DNA from: Ferruginibacter sp.
Lineage (GTDB): Bacteria; Bacteroidota; Bacteroidia; Chitinophagales; Chitinophagaceae
Direction: 5' to 3'
Length of the DNA: 64,000 bases
NCBI GenBank assembly: GCA_030831945.1
Contig: JAURKC010000025.1
Location: 1 to 64,000, forward strand
This document shows positions 36,309 to 43,322 of the stretch, piece by piece (position 1 is the first letter of the stretch; each line of letters begins with the position of its first letter). The position numbers and the translations under genes were made by a program. Below the pieces are notes generated by a model. It saw only the letters and a program-made list of their open reading frames with translations, was not told where the DNA came from and did not search any database.

Positions 36309-37471
36309 TGGATCTCTCTTATATCCTCAATGAATTGGGTGAAGACAGAGAAAATTATTTCAATGCCATTGCACCACCTATCATACAAAGTAGCAATTTT
36401 GCTTTTAACAGTGTAGATGAAATGCGCAGTGCCTTTGCCGATGAATACTCTACTTACTTATATAGTCGTGGCGTAAATCCTACCGTTGATATTTTATGTA
36501 AAAAGTTAGCTGCCCTTGATCATGCAGAAGATTGCTTAGTATTCAGTAGTGGCGCTGCCGCTATCTTTGCGGCCGTATTAGCCAATGTAAAATCGGGTGA
36601 TCATATTGTTTCTGTAAAAAAGCCCTACACCTGGGCGCAAAAAATGTTCAATCAAATTTTGCCTCGCTTTGGAGTGACCACTACCTATATTGATGGAACG
36701 GATATCAGTAATTTTGAACGGGCCATTTTACCCAATACTAAAGTAATCTATTTAGAAAGTCCGAACAGCTGGGATTATGCCATACAAGATTTAAAAGCTG
36801 TTGCCGACTTAGCAAAGTCAGAAAATATCATCACCATCATCGATAACAGTTATTGTACTCCCCTTTACCAACAACCCATTGACTTTGGTATTGACTTAGT
36901 ATTACAATCCGGCACTAAATATATTGGTGGGCATAGCGATACAGTAGCAGGAATATTGAGTGGAAGCAGTGAAATGATAAAAAGAATTTTTAATTCCGAA
37001 TTCTTGAATATTGGCAGTGGCATTTCTCCATTTAATGCATGGTTGCTTATCCGCGGATTGCGGACACTACCGATGCGGCTTGAAAGAATTACCAAAACAA
37101 CTTTACAAATAGTTCAATATTTACAAGCGCATAAAAAAGTAGAGAAAGTAATTTTCCCTTTCGATGAAAGTTTTCCTCAATATGCATTAGCCAAGCAGCA
37201 AATGCAGGGAGCTTGCGGACTAGTTACTTTTATTGTAAAAGCCAATAACGTAGGTCAGATCGAAAATTTCTGTAACAGCTTGCAACATATTTTAATGGCA
37301 GTAAGTTGGGGTGGACATGAAAGTCTGATTGTACCAAAATGTTCCGGCATTCCAGCCGCTAATTTTAATGCCACCAACCCCGAACACCGCATGATCAGAA
37401 TGTATGTTGGTCTCGAGGAGGCCGATTATCTTATAAAAGATTTAGAGCGAGGGTTTGGGGGTATGGAATAA
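36308..37471 (+). CDS. Cys/Met-metabolism PLP-dependent enzyme (trans-sulfuration family)
   Basis: A 387-residue fold-type I PLP enzyme of the Cys/Met metabolism family, which includes cystathionine gamma-synthase, cystathionine lyases and methionine gamma-lyase. Visible motifs are YSRGVNPTVDILCKKLAALD, the cofactor-stacking region VFSSGAAAIFAAV, the Asp that binds the pyridine nitrogen in IIDNSYCTPLYQQP, and the Schiff-base Lys in LVLQSGTKYIGGHSD near residue 204. The C-terminal domain has SWGGHESLIVPK and HRMIRMYVGLEE. The length matches the family. It overlaps the permease gene by one base, suggesting uptake followed by breakdown or exchange of one amino acid. Motifs alone do not separate synthase from lyase. 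Confidence 0.9.
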   Translation: MDLSYILNELGEDRENYFNAIAPPIIQSSNFAFNSVDEMRSAFADEYSTYLYSRGVNPTVDILCKKLAALDHAEDCLVFSSGAAAIFAAVLANVKSGDHIVSVKKPYTWAQKMFNQILPRFGVTTTYIDGTDISNFERAILPNTKVIYLESPNSWDYAIQDLKAVADLAKSENIITIIDNSYCTPLYQQPIDFGIDLVLQSGTKYIGGHSDTVAGILSGSSEMIKRIFNSEFLNIGSGISPFNAWLLIRGLRTLPMRLERITKTTLQIVQYLQAHKKVEKVIFPFDESFPQYALAKQQMQGACGLVTFIVKANNVGQIENFCNSLQHILMAVSWGGHESLIVPKCSGIPAANFNATNPEHRMIRMYVGLEEADYLIKDLERGFGGME

Positions 37472-37488
37472 AAGATGTTGATTTTTAA

Positions 37489-37532
37489 TACATTACATAG
37501 CCCATGGTTTAAACCATGGGCTATGTAATGTA
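37489..37532. repeat. Perfect 44-bp palindrome
   Basis: Two 22-bp arms meet with no spacer. The left arm contains cattacatagcccatgg and the centre is tttaaa. It begins 17 bp after the stop of the PLP enzyme gene. No T tract follows, so it is not a standard intrinsic terminator, although the transcript would form a very stable hairpin. Confidence 0.9.
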
Positions 37533-37623
37533 AGGATTCATGCACAATGGATTTATCCATTTATCGCCAAATCAATGGGGAATAATTTGGCCTTTTAAAA
37601 ATAAATGTATTAAAGGAGATTTT

Positions 37624-37671
37624 TTGAAAAAATAATACTGTGAACAGCCTAGCCTCTCTGCCCACAGTATT
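37624..37671 (-). terminator. Intrinsic terminator of the Cys-rich lipoprotein operon
   Basis: On the minus strand AATACTGTG (37671-37663) pairs with CACAGTATT (37642-37634), giving a 9-bp stem around a ~20-base loop. ATTTTTTC follows at once. It lies 27 bp after the stop of the small membrane protein gene. Confidence 0.7.
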
Positions 37672-37697
37672 TCAAATTAGATAAAATTTAAAAAATT

Positions 37698-38057
37698 TTA
37701 TTTCGTTGATTCTTGTTCATTCTTTGATTTCCTATTATAATAAAAATAAAGTAAAATGAAGCTGATAAATAAATAAATAGCTATCAAGTAACTATTTTTT
37801 AATAATTGCTTTTGGAAAATAAAAAACAAAAGCATATTTAATAGGTAAAAAAAGACAGCAACTCGAGTTGGCTTTTTGATTTCTATACTTTCTTTTTTTT
37901 TATTCCAAATGTAATTTAAGTATAATAAAGTAATACATAATAATAAATAAATAAACAAAATATTAATTTTTTTCAACAATTGATTAGGAAAAATAATAAA
38001 CAATAGCTGAGTAATTATAATAAATATAAATCCATAGCGAGCAATATTTTTATTCAT
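37698..38057 (-). CDS. Small four-helix membrane protein with internal duplication
   Basis: A 119-residue protein made almost entirely of four hydrophobic segments plus short basic linkers. The two halves look alike: LLFIIFPNQLLKKINIL..YLL and LLFFIFQKQLLKNSYLI..YLF, each followed by L.Y..Y and a charged KKK/RKSK stretch. A duplication of a two-helix unit is the simplest reading. I do not recognise a family. It follows the Cys-rich lipoprotein by 18 bp on the same strand and shares its terminator, so the two are an operon. Small multi-helix proteins beside peptide-toxin genes are often immunity proteins; that role is only an inference here. Base composition is very AT-rich, more so than the flanking genes. 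Confidence 0.75.
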   Translation of the reverse strand: MNKNIARYGFIFIIITQLLFIIFPNQLLKKINILFIYLLLCITLLYLNYIWNKKKESIEIKKPTRVAVFFYLLNMLLFFIFQKQLLKNSYLIAIYLFISFILLYFYYNRKSKNEQESTK

Positions 38058-38075
38058 AACTATACATTTAAAAAA

Positions 38076-38744
38076 TTAATTACAAAAGCTATCATAACAT
38101 TGAGTAAGGCCCGCTACTTGCACTACACCACAAAGAACTACGCAAGCTGGTATACCCAATCCAGCTGATGCAAATAAGGCAGTAGCATCACAACTTGCAT
38201 GACATATGATAGCGCCAGATGTAGCTGCTCCAGCACACAGGTAATACTTCCATGAACAATCACTTCCAGAACTTGGGGCTTTCATTGTTGATAATGAATT
38301 CTTGGAAATTGGTACTAAGATTTTAGTTGATAAAATTTCTGAGCATTCCTTATCCATTATTTCAGATGATATAGGCTTATAAGATATTTTAATGCTATTC
38401 CAATTTGTTTTGAAAACTTTCATATGTGCCAATAGTCTGGTTGAAATATCTCCTTTGAAGAGGCTGTCTAAAACTATCATTTGATATTCGAATGACAGAT
38501 TTTTATTTTGAAGAGCGGAGATACTTTTTTGAAGATCATTTAATACTAGAGATTTTTGTTTTGTCAATTTTGAAATATAGAAAATATAATCTAAAGTTTC
38601 ATTTGTCAAATCAATAAACGCTTTGTCTTCGCTTAAACTCTTAGGATCCTTAAGCTCTATATCATTTTTATTTTTTGAACAACCCCAAAAAATAGAAGTT
38701 GTTATAAAAGCAATAATTAATATTCCAATAAATGTTTGTTTCAT
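38076..38744 (-). CDS. Lipoprotein with eight-Cys halocin C8-like C-terminal region
   Basis: A 222-residue protein. The N-terminus is a lipoprotein signal (FITTSIFWGC, lipobox Cys at ~22). Residues ~30-160 are a helical, charged region without a recognised family. The last ~60 residues change character completely: hydrophobic, Gly/Ala-rich, and with eight cysteines in the order C-x6-C-x10-C-x3-C-x15-C-x3-C-x10-C-x4-C. Fragments are YYLCAGAATSGAIICHASC and GIPACVVLCGVV. This pattern resembles the mature region of halocin C8-type peptides; Bacteroidota also have fulvocin C-related lipoprotein-like bacteriocin precursors. It is upstream of the four-helix membrane protein and divergent from an XRE regulator. 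A bacteriocin-like precursor is my best guess. An unknown disulfide-rich surface protein is the alternative. Confidence 0.75.
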   Translation of the reverse strand: MKQTFIGILIIAFITTSIFWGCSKNKNDIELKDPKSLSEDKAFIDLTNETLDYIFYISKLTKQKSLVLNDLQKSISALQNKNLSFEYQMIVLDSLFKGDISTRLLAHMKVFKTNWNSIKISYKPISSEIMDKECSEILSTKILVPISKNSLSTMKAPSSGSDCSWKYYLCAGAATSGAIICHASCDATALFASAGLGIPACVVLCGVVQVAGLTQCYDSFCN

Positions 38745-38937
38745 TTTTTAAAATTTATATAGTAAATAAAACCGCGCTTGTTTTAAACAGGTTCGCAGCA
38801 TTGATATCCTGTATTCAATGGCCATCGAAATAAATTAACTGCAGTTTTGATCGTAATCCAATTTTTAAACGGATGAAATAATATTTATTTAAAATTAAGT
38901 TTAAAAAACATATGTAATTAATTTTTAATTCATTATT

Positions 38938-38959
38938 TTATAAGTTCATCCTTATAAAT
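38938..38959 (+). promoter_or_regulatory. Candidate XRE operator upstream of the regulator gene
   Basis: An inverted repeat TTATAAG-TTCATC-CTTATAA (38938-38957) with perfect 7-bp arms lies 13 bp before the XRE start codon. The 13-bp word CATCCTTATAAAT (38947-38959) overlaps it and recurs exactly at 39409-39421, before the TolC gene. This placement suits autoregulation. Confidence 0.5.
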
Positions 38960-38969
38960 TATAACTCAC

Positions 38970-39389
38970 ATGGTCGCTTCACTCCTTCGCTATTATAGAA
39001 CCTTGCATAACCTCAAACAAAAAACTATTGCCGACCTGCTAGGAATGAGTCAAGCTAATTATAGTAATCTTGAAAATGGAAAAACTAAACTCAGTAGCAT
39101 TACCGCTGAAATATTAGCTAAGCAATATGGCGTGTCAAGTAACCAGTTTTATACTGATAAAGGGTTTGACCAAAGTAGCCTTGCCAATGAAATCAAGTCG
39201 TCCAGCCAATTCAATGACCAAGAAGTCAACAAATACGCCCCTCTTTATACTATAGACCACTCGGAAAATACCCAACAGTTCTCAAAGGAAGAAATAATAG
39301 CACTTACGCTGCAGCTTAAAAACCTTGTTAACCAAAGCAATCGCCTTTTAAATTGGCTATCTATAAATGATCCTATTGACCAACATTAG
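38970..39389 (+). CDS. XRE-family helix-turn-helix regulator
   Basis: A 139-residue protein with an N-terminal HTH_3/Cro-CI domain (residues ~5-60): LLRYYRTLHNLKQKTIADLLGMSQANYSNLENGKTKLSS, where the recognition helix is SQANYSNLENG. The rest is a polar linker and a helical tail (FSKEEIIALTLQLKNLVNQ) that may dimerise. It is divergent from the Cys-rich lipoprotein operon and upstream of the TolC-HlyD genes. A shared 13-bp word before this gene and before tolC suggests it controls itself and the efflux genes. Some XRE regulators of this size are general repressors, so the link to either neighbour is an inference. Confidence 0.88.
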   Translation: MVASLLRYYRTLHNLKQKTIADLLGMSQANYSNLENGKTKLSSITAEILAKQYGVSSNQFYTDKGFDQSSLANEIKSSSQFNDQEVNKYAPLYTIDHSENTQQFSKEEIIALTLQLKNLVNQSNRLLNWLSINDPIDQH

Positions 39390-39408
39390 CACCCCCTAAA
39401 ATACCTTA

Positions 39409-39472
39409 CATCCTTATAAATAGGATACTCATAAAAATTTCTGCTAATAATGTCAGTTAAATGATAATTTTG
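39409..39472 (+). promoter_or_regulatory. Candidate operator and promoter of the TolC-HlyD genes
   Basis: CATCCTTATAAAT at 39409-39421 is identical to the word before the XRE gene. TAATTTTG at 39465-39472 fits the Bacteroidota -7 element TAnnTTTG, with a weak TTTCTG about 21 bp upstream of it. Transcription would start near 39479, ahead of the preferred ATG at 39545. Confidence 0.45.
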
Positions 39473-39544
39473 CGCCAGATGATGAGGGTTGAGGGAAATC
39501 AATCGACTTGGCACAGGCTTTACTTAAAACCACAAAATACATAC

Positions 39545-40972
39545 ATGAAAAAAATATTGTTGATTTTATTACTGGTGGTAACCTATTCTTTCGGCTTCAG
39601 CCAAGTAAAATGGGATCTTCGCAAGATTGTGGACTACGCCATGGCCAACAATATCAGTGTAAAACAGGCGGCGGTGCAAGCTTCTATTTCGGGACTTACC
39701 TACGATCAAAGCAAACTTAGCAGATATCCTAGTGGCAACTTTAGCGGTAATAGTGGCTTTAGCAGTGGGCGCAACCAGGATCCAACCTCATTTAGCTTGA
39801 TCACTCAAAACTATGTAAGTGCGGGATTGCAATTACAAACGAGTGCTGATATATTTAACTGGTATAGTAAAAAGAATACGATGCTTGCTAACCAATGGCA
39901 ACTTCAAGCGGCGCTTGCAACTACAGAAAAACTAAAAAATGATATTGCTCTAATCGTTGCTAACGGTTACCTACAAGTGCTTTTAGCTAAAGAGCAGGAA
40001 AATATTGCTCGTGTTCAGCTACAACAAACCAAGGAGCAGCTTTACTATACCCGCAAATTAGTGACTGCAGGCTCTCTACCCGAACTCAATGCAGCAGAAT
40101 TAGAAGCTCAACAAGCCCGTGATAGTGCTAGTTATATTTCCGCAAGAGGAAATGCTCAACAAGCTACCCTTTCACTAAAGTCAAGTATGAACTTCGATGC
40201 TTCTGAACCTTTTGAAGTAGATGTACCTCCTGTAGATAAAATTCCTGTTGAGTCGATCGCCGATCTTCAGCCAGAAGCAGTTATTGCATTGGCATTGGTA
40301 AATCTCCCACAGCAACGCGTAAACGATTTTAATCTAAAGGCTTCCCAAAAAATAGCCGAAGCCGCTCGAGCAAGAATGTACCCTACCTTATCTGCCTTTG
40401 GTAGTCTAGGTTCTGGATACAATAGCCGAGCCAAAGAAATTACTGGTTCGCGCCAATTTTCTGCTCCCATTGGAAAAGTTAATGTCGGTGGTAGTGATTA
40501 TTCCGTTTTCCCCAACCAGCCTTTCACAAGCTATAGCTATGGTAACTCTGCCTTATTTGATCAGTTTAACCAAAATTTCAGACAGTCGGTGGGTTTAGCA
40601 CTTAGCGTGCCCATCTTTAATGGTGCTCAGATTCGGACCAACTGGCAAAGAAGCAAATTGAATATCAGAATCGTAGAACTTCAAAAAGAAGGTGACAATC
40701 AAAGAATAAAACAAGATATTTACCAAGCTTACAACGCAGCTACTGTTGCCATGGAAAGATTTAATGCGAGTGAAAAAATTGTAGCTACGTCGCAACGTTC
40801 TTTCGAGTTTGCACAAAAACGTTATGAGGTTGGAATGCTAAGTACTTTTGAATTGATCACCAACCAGAATAATTTATTTAGAGCAAAACTGGAAAGCGTA
40901 CTCAACCGTTTTGACTATGTTTTTAAAATGAAAGTGTTAGAGTTTTATAAAGGACAGGGGTTGAAGTTATAA
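39545..40972 (+). CDS. TolC-family outer-membrane efflux protein
   Basis: The frame opens at 39461, but the ATG at 39545 is preferred: it is followed directly by a signal peptide (KKILLILLLVVTYSFGFSQ), giving 475 residues. The protein has two repeats of TolC-type alpha-helical hairpins and beta strands, with GYLQVLLAKEQENIARVQL in the first half and QSVGLALSVPIFNGAQIRTN and FAQKRYEVGMLSTFELI in the second. It forms a trimeric channel across the outer membrane and periplasm. The HlyD-type adaptor follows after a repeat-filled gap of 139 bp. No inner-membrane pump gene follows, so the channel-adaptor pair must work with a pump encoded elsewhere, or the third gene was lost. Confidence 0.9.
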   Translation: MKKILLILLLVVTYSFGFSQVKWDLRKIVDYAMANNISVKQAAVQASISGLTYDQSKLSRYPSGNFSGNSGFSSGRNQDPTSFSLITQNYVSAGLQLQTSADIFNWYSKKNTMLANQWQLQAALATTEKLKNDIALIVANGYLQVLLAKEQENIARVQLQQTKEQLYYTRKLVTAGSLPELNAAELEAQQARDSASYISARGNAQQATLSLKSSMNFDASEPFEVDVPPVDKIPVESIADLQPEAVIALALVNLPQQRVNDFNLKASQKIAEAARARMYPTLSAFGSLGSGYNSRAKEITGSRQFSAPIGKVNVGGSDYSVFPNQPFTSYSYGNSALFDQFNQNFRQSVGLALSVPIFNGAQIRTNWQRSKLNIRIVELQKEGDNQRIKQDIYQAYNAATVAMERFNASEKIVATSQRSFEFAQKRYEVGMLSTFELITNQNNLFRAKLESVLNRFDYVFKMKVLEFYKGQGLKL

Positions 40973-40975
40973 TTT

Positions 40976-41085
40976 GAGTGACTCACCGGCATGAGTGTCT
41001 CACTCAACGGCAAGGGGCAGTGACTCACCGGGGGCAGTGACTCACCGGCAGGAGTGACTCACTGGGGAGAGTGACTCACCCAAAC
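40976..41085 (+). repeat. Tandem ~17-bp repeats containing GTGACTCAC
   Basis: Six copies of a 17-bp unit close to gAGTGACTCACCGGcag fill most of the tolC-hlyD gap. Five copies are 17 bp long and the second is 25 bp. The core GTGACTCAC is itself a palindrome around its central base. The repeat array is markedly richer in GC than the surroundings. Confidence 0.9.
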
Positions 41086-41111
41086 ATTAAAAAGAAATAA
41101 AGATTCAATAT

Positions 41112-42467
41112 ATGAGCAAGAAAGTAAAATTGATTTTAATCGGACTAGTAGTATTAATAGCTGTTTTAGGCGGCTTAAAATATGCTGGCGTATTTGGTAA
41201 AAAAGAAGGTACCAAAGTGACTGCTGAAAAAGTACAGCTACGCACCATTACTGAAATAGTAAATGCTAGCGGTAAAATTTACCCTGTAATTGAAGTGAAA
41301 GTGAGTCCAGATATCAGTGGAGAAATTACTGAGTTGACTGTACAAGAAGGAGACAGCGTAACTAAAGGACAGATTGTTGCACGCATTTATGCTGATATCT
41401 ACAGTATTCAAGCCAATCAGGCTGCTAGTGGTGTTGCACAAAGTCAGGCTCAAGTGGCTAATGCACAAGCTGCCTTAGAAGCATTCAAAGCTCAGCTCGA
41501 TCAATCGGAGAAAACATACAAAATGCAAAAGCAGTTGTTTGATGAAAAAGTAATCAGCCGCAATGAATTCAACCTTTCAGAATCAAATTTTAAAAGCGCT
41601 CAAGCAAATTATAATGCTGCCAAACAAGGTATCAAAGGTGGTCAAGCTTCCGTACAAAGTGCTCAATCTAATCTTGCTAAGGCAAACAAAGATTTAGGTA
41701 GAACAGCAGTATTAGCTCCAATGAACGGAGTGGTAAGTTTACTCAATGTAAAGAAAGGAGAAAGAGTTGTAGGAAGTAACTTGATGTCTGGTACAGAAAT
41801 GCTTCGCATTGCGGATATGGCAAAAATTGAAATTCGTGTAGACGTTAGCGAAAGCGATATTGCAAAAGTTCATTTAGGTGATAGCGCTATCGTAACAGTG
41901 GATGCCTACAGCACTCGTAAATTTAAAGGATTGGTTACACAGATTGCAAGCAGTAATAATGGTGCGGCTACTCAATCAGCACTTGCTAATACCAGTACCG
42001 ATGTTACAAATTATAAAGTGTACGTTCGTTTATTACCTGAAAGTTATGATGATTTGTTAGCTAAAGGTTCTTACCCTTTCCGTCCAGGAATGAGTGCAAG
42101 TGCCGATATACAAACAAAGACTCATGTAAACGTACTAAGTGTTCCAATCAATGCAGTAACCACACGTGATAAAAATGATAGTACTGCTAAGGTTGCAGGA
42201 GCTACTAAAGCAGTAACCGATAAAGCAGCTAGTTCAGAAGATGATCTAGAAGTGGTAGTATTTATAGTGGATAAAGAAGGTACTGTAAAAAAAGTAAAAG
42301 TAACCACTGCTATTCAAGATATTAATTACATTGAAATTACTGAAGGACTTAAGGAAGGAGACAATGTAATTTCTGGTCCTTATGATGTAGTAAGTAAATT
42401 GCTGAAAGAAAAAGATAAAGTTAAAGTCGTTGATAAGAAAGATCTTTTTGAAAAAGTGAAGGAATAA
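41112..42467 (+). CDS. HlyD/MacA-type periplasmic adaptor subunit
   Basis: A 451-residue membrane-fusion protein. An N-terminal membrane anchor (KLILIGLVVLIAVLGGLKYAG) precedes the lipoyl-like half motif VSPDISGEITELTVQEGDSVTKGQ. A long alpha-helical hairpin follows (residues ~100-200, rich in Gln and Ala), then the second lipoyl half RTAVLAPMNGVVSLLNVKKGERV and the beta-barrel domain. It would couple the TolC channel to an inner-membrane ABC or RND pump. MacA-like adaptors in Bacteroidota are normally followed by a MacB-type permease. Here the gene ends at a strong terminator and a convergent gene, so no pump is encoded next to it. Substrate unknown. Confidence 0.9.
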   Translation: MSKKVKLILIGLVVLIAVLGGLKYAGVFGKKEGTKVTAEKVQLRTITEIVNASGKIYPVIEVKVSPDISGEITELTVQEGDSVTKGQIVARIYADIYSIQANQAASGVAQSQAQVANAQAALEAFKAQLDQSEKTYKMQKQLFDEKVISRNEFNLSESNFKSAQANYNAAKQGIKGGQASVQSAQSNLAKANKDLGRTAVLAPMNGVVSLLNVKKGERVVGSNLMSGTEMLRIADMAKIEIRVDVSESDIAKVHLGDSAIVTVDAYSTRKFKGLVTQIASSNNGAATQSALANTSTDVTNYKVYVRLLPESYDDLLAKGSYPFRPGMSASADIQTKTHVNVLSVPINAVTTRDKNDSTAKVAGATKAVTDKAASSEDDLEVVVFIVDKEGTVKKVKVTTAIQDINYIEITEGLKEGDNVISGPYDVVSKLLKEKDKVKVVDKKDLFEKVKE

Positions 42468-42509
42468 ATTCTTGCCATCAATAAGGATGGTCTAAATAAT
42501 TATAGATTA

Positions 42510-42550
42510 AAAAACCCAACTTCTCATGAATTGAAAAGTTGGGTTTTTTA
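42510..42550. terminator. Bidirectional intrinsic terminator
   Basis: AAACCCAACTT and AAGTTGGGTTT form an 11-bp stem (42512-42522 with 42536-42546). T-rich sequence follows on the plus strand and A-rich sequence precedes it, so it can stop both the HlyD gene and the convergent MurU-like gene. Confidence 0.9.
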
Positions 42551-42574
42551 TTATTTGTAAGCATCCATTTCCGC

Positions 42575-43291
42575 TTAATTAAATAAAGCCTCTGCCACCG
42601 CAACGCTTTCAGGTTTGCCCACATCTACCAAATGATCGCCACTATGATCATACCCTAATATTGTATGAGTAGCTGCTAGATCAAGATAGGCATCAATGAT
42701 GGAGAACTTTCCCTGCTTCTTTATCAAAGAAAATAGGGATGGGTCATACACTACCACACAACTATAAGCCATTGGGATTAAATTCAATTTTGGAATCGAA
42801 ATTTTTTCTTCTCCTGTCTGCTGATTTTTCCAACCACAAAGTCTATTCGATTCATCAAATAATAAAACCCTGGAAGATTTTCTAGACGTAATTCCCATGG
42901 TGATTAAAGGTTGATGTTGCTGATGAAAAGCAATCAGTTTTCCGAGATCCATATTAGTCAATATATCTACATTCAAAGAAATAAAGGGCTCGTCTCCTTC
43001 CAATAAATGTTTTGCTCTCATCAGACCACCTCCAGTTTCCAATAACAAATCCGTTTCATCACTGATTAATATTTTACTTCCCCAGCCGCTATTTTCGGCA
43101 ATTGCTGCTCTCACTTGCTGAGCAAAATGATGCACATTCACTACCACTTCGGTAATGCCATATTGCTGAAGGTATTCAATATTGCGTTGCAATAAAGACT
43201 TACCATTCACTACCGCTAAAGCCTTGGGATGTAGGTCTGTCCATGGTTTAAAGCGTGTACCCAAGCCAGCAGCATAAATGATTGCTTTCAT
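42575..43291 (-). CDS. Sugar-1-phosphate nucleotidyltransferase, MurU-like
   Basis: A 238-residue nucleotidyltransferase of the NTP_transferase family. The nucleotide-binding signature is AAGLGTRFKPWTDLHPKALAVVNGKSLL at the N-terminus, and a second conserved stretch is FISLNVDILTNMD. The length and the short C-terminus match MurU, the N-acetylmuramate-1-phosphate uridylyltransferase of the peptidoglycan recycling bypass. It lies 31 bp downstream of a gene for an AmgK-like sugar kinase, which makes the MurNAc-1-phosphate substrate; this pairing is the main reason for the call. A mannose-1-phosphate or glucose-1-phosphate enzyme is the alternative. Confidence 0.8.
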   Translation of the reverse strand: MKAIIYAAGLGTRFKPWTDLHPKALAVVNGKSLLQRNIEYLQQYGITEVVVNVHHFAQQVRAAIAENSGWGSKILISDETDLLLETGGGLMRAKHLLEGDEPFISLNVDILTNMDLGKLIAFHQQHQPLITMGITSRKSSRVLLFDESNRLCGWKNQQTGEEKISIPKLNLIPMAYSCVVVYDPSLFSLIKKQGKFSIIDAYLDLAATHTILGYDHSGDHLVDVGKPESVAVAEALFN

Positions 43292-43322
43292 TTTTTAACG
43301 TTTTTATTTATAGTCAACCAAT

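Noticed and set aside
37565..37591. Inverted repeat GCCAAAT/ATTTGGC as terminator of the permease operon
   Set aside because: The loop is long (12 bases) and only a short T run follows, so I could not support a terminator call.
40976..41085. GTGACTCAC array as a CRISPR or an origin
   Set aside because: The period is only 17 bp with no spacers, and there is no DnaA-box cluster or replication gene nearby.
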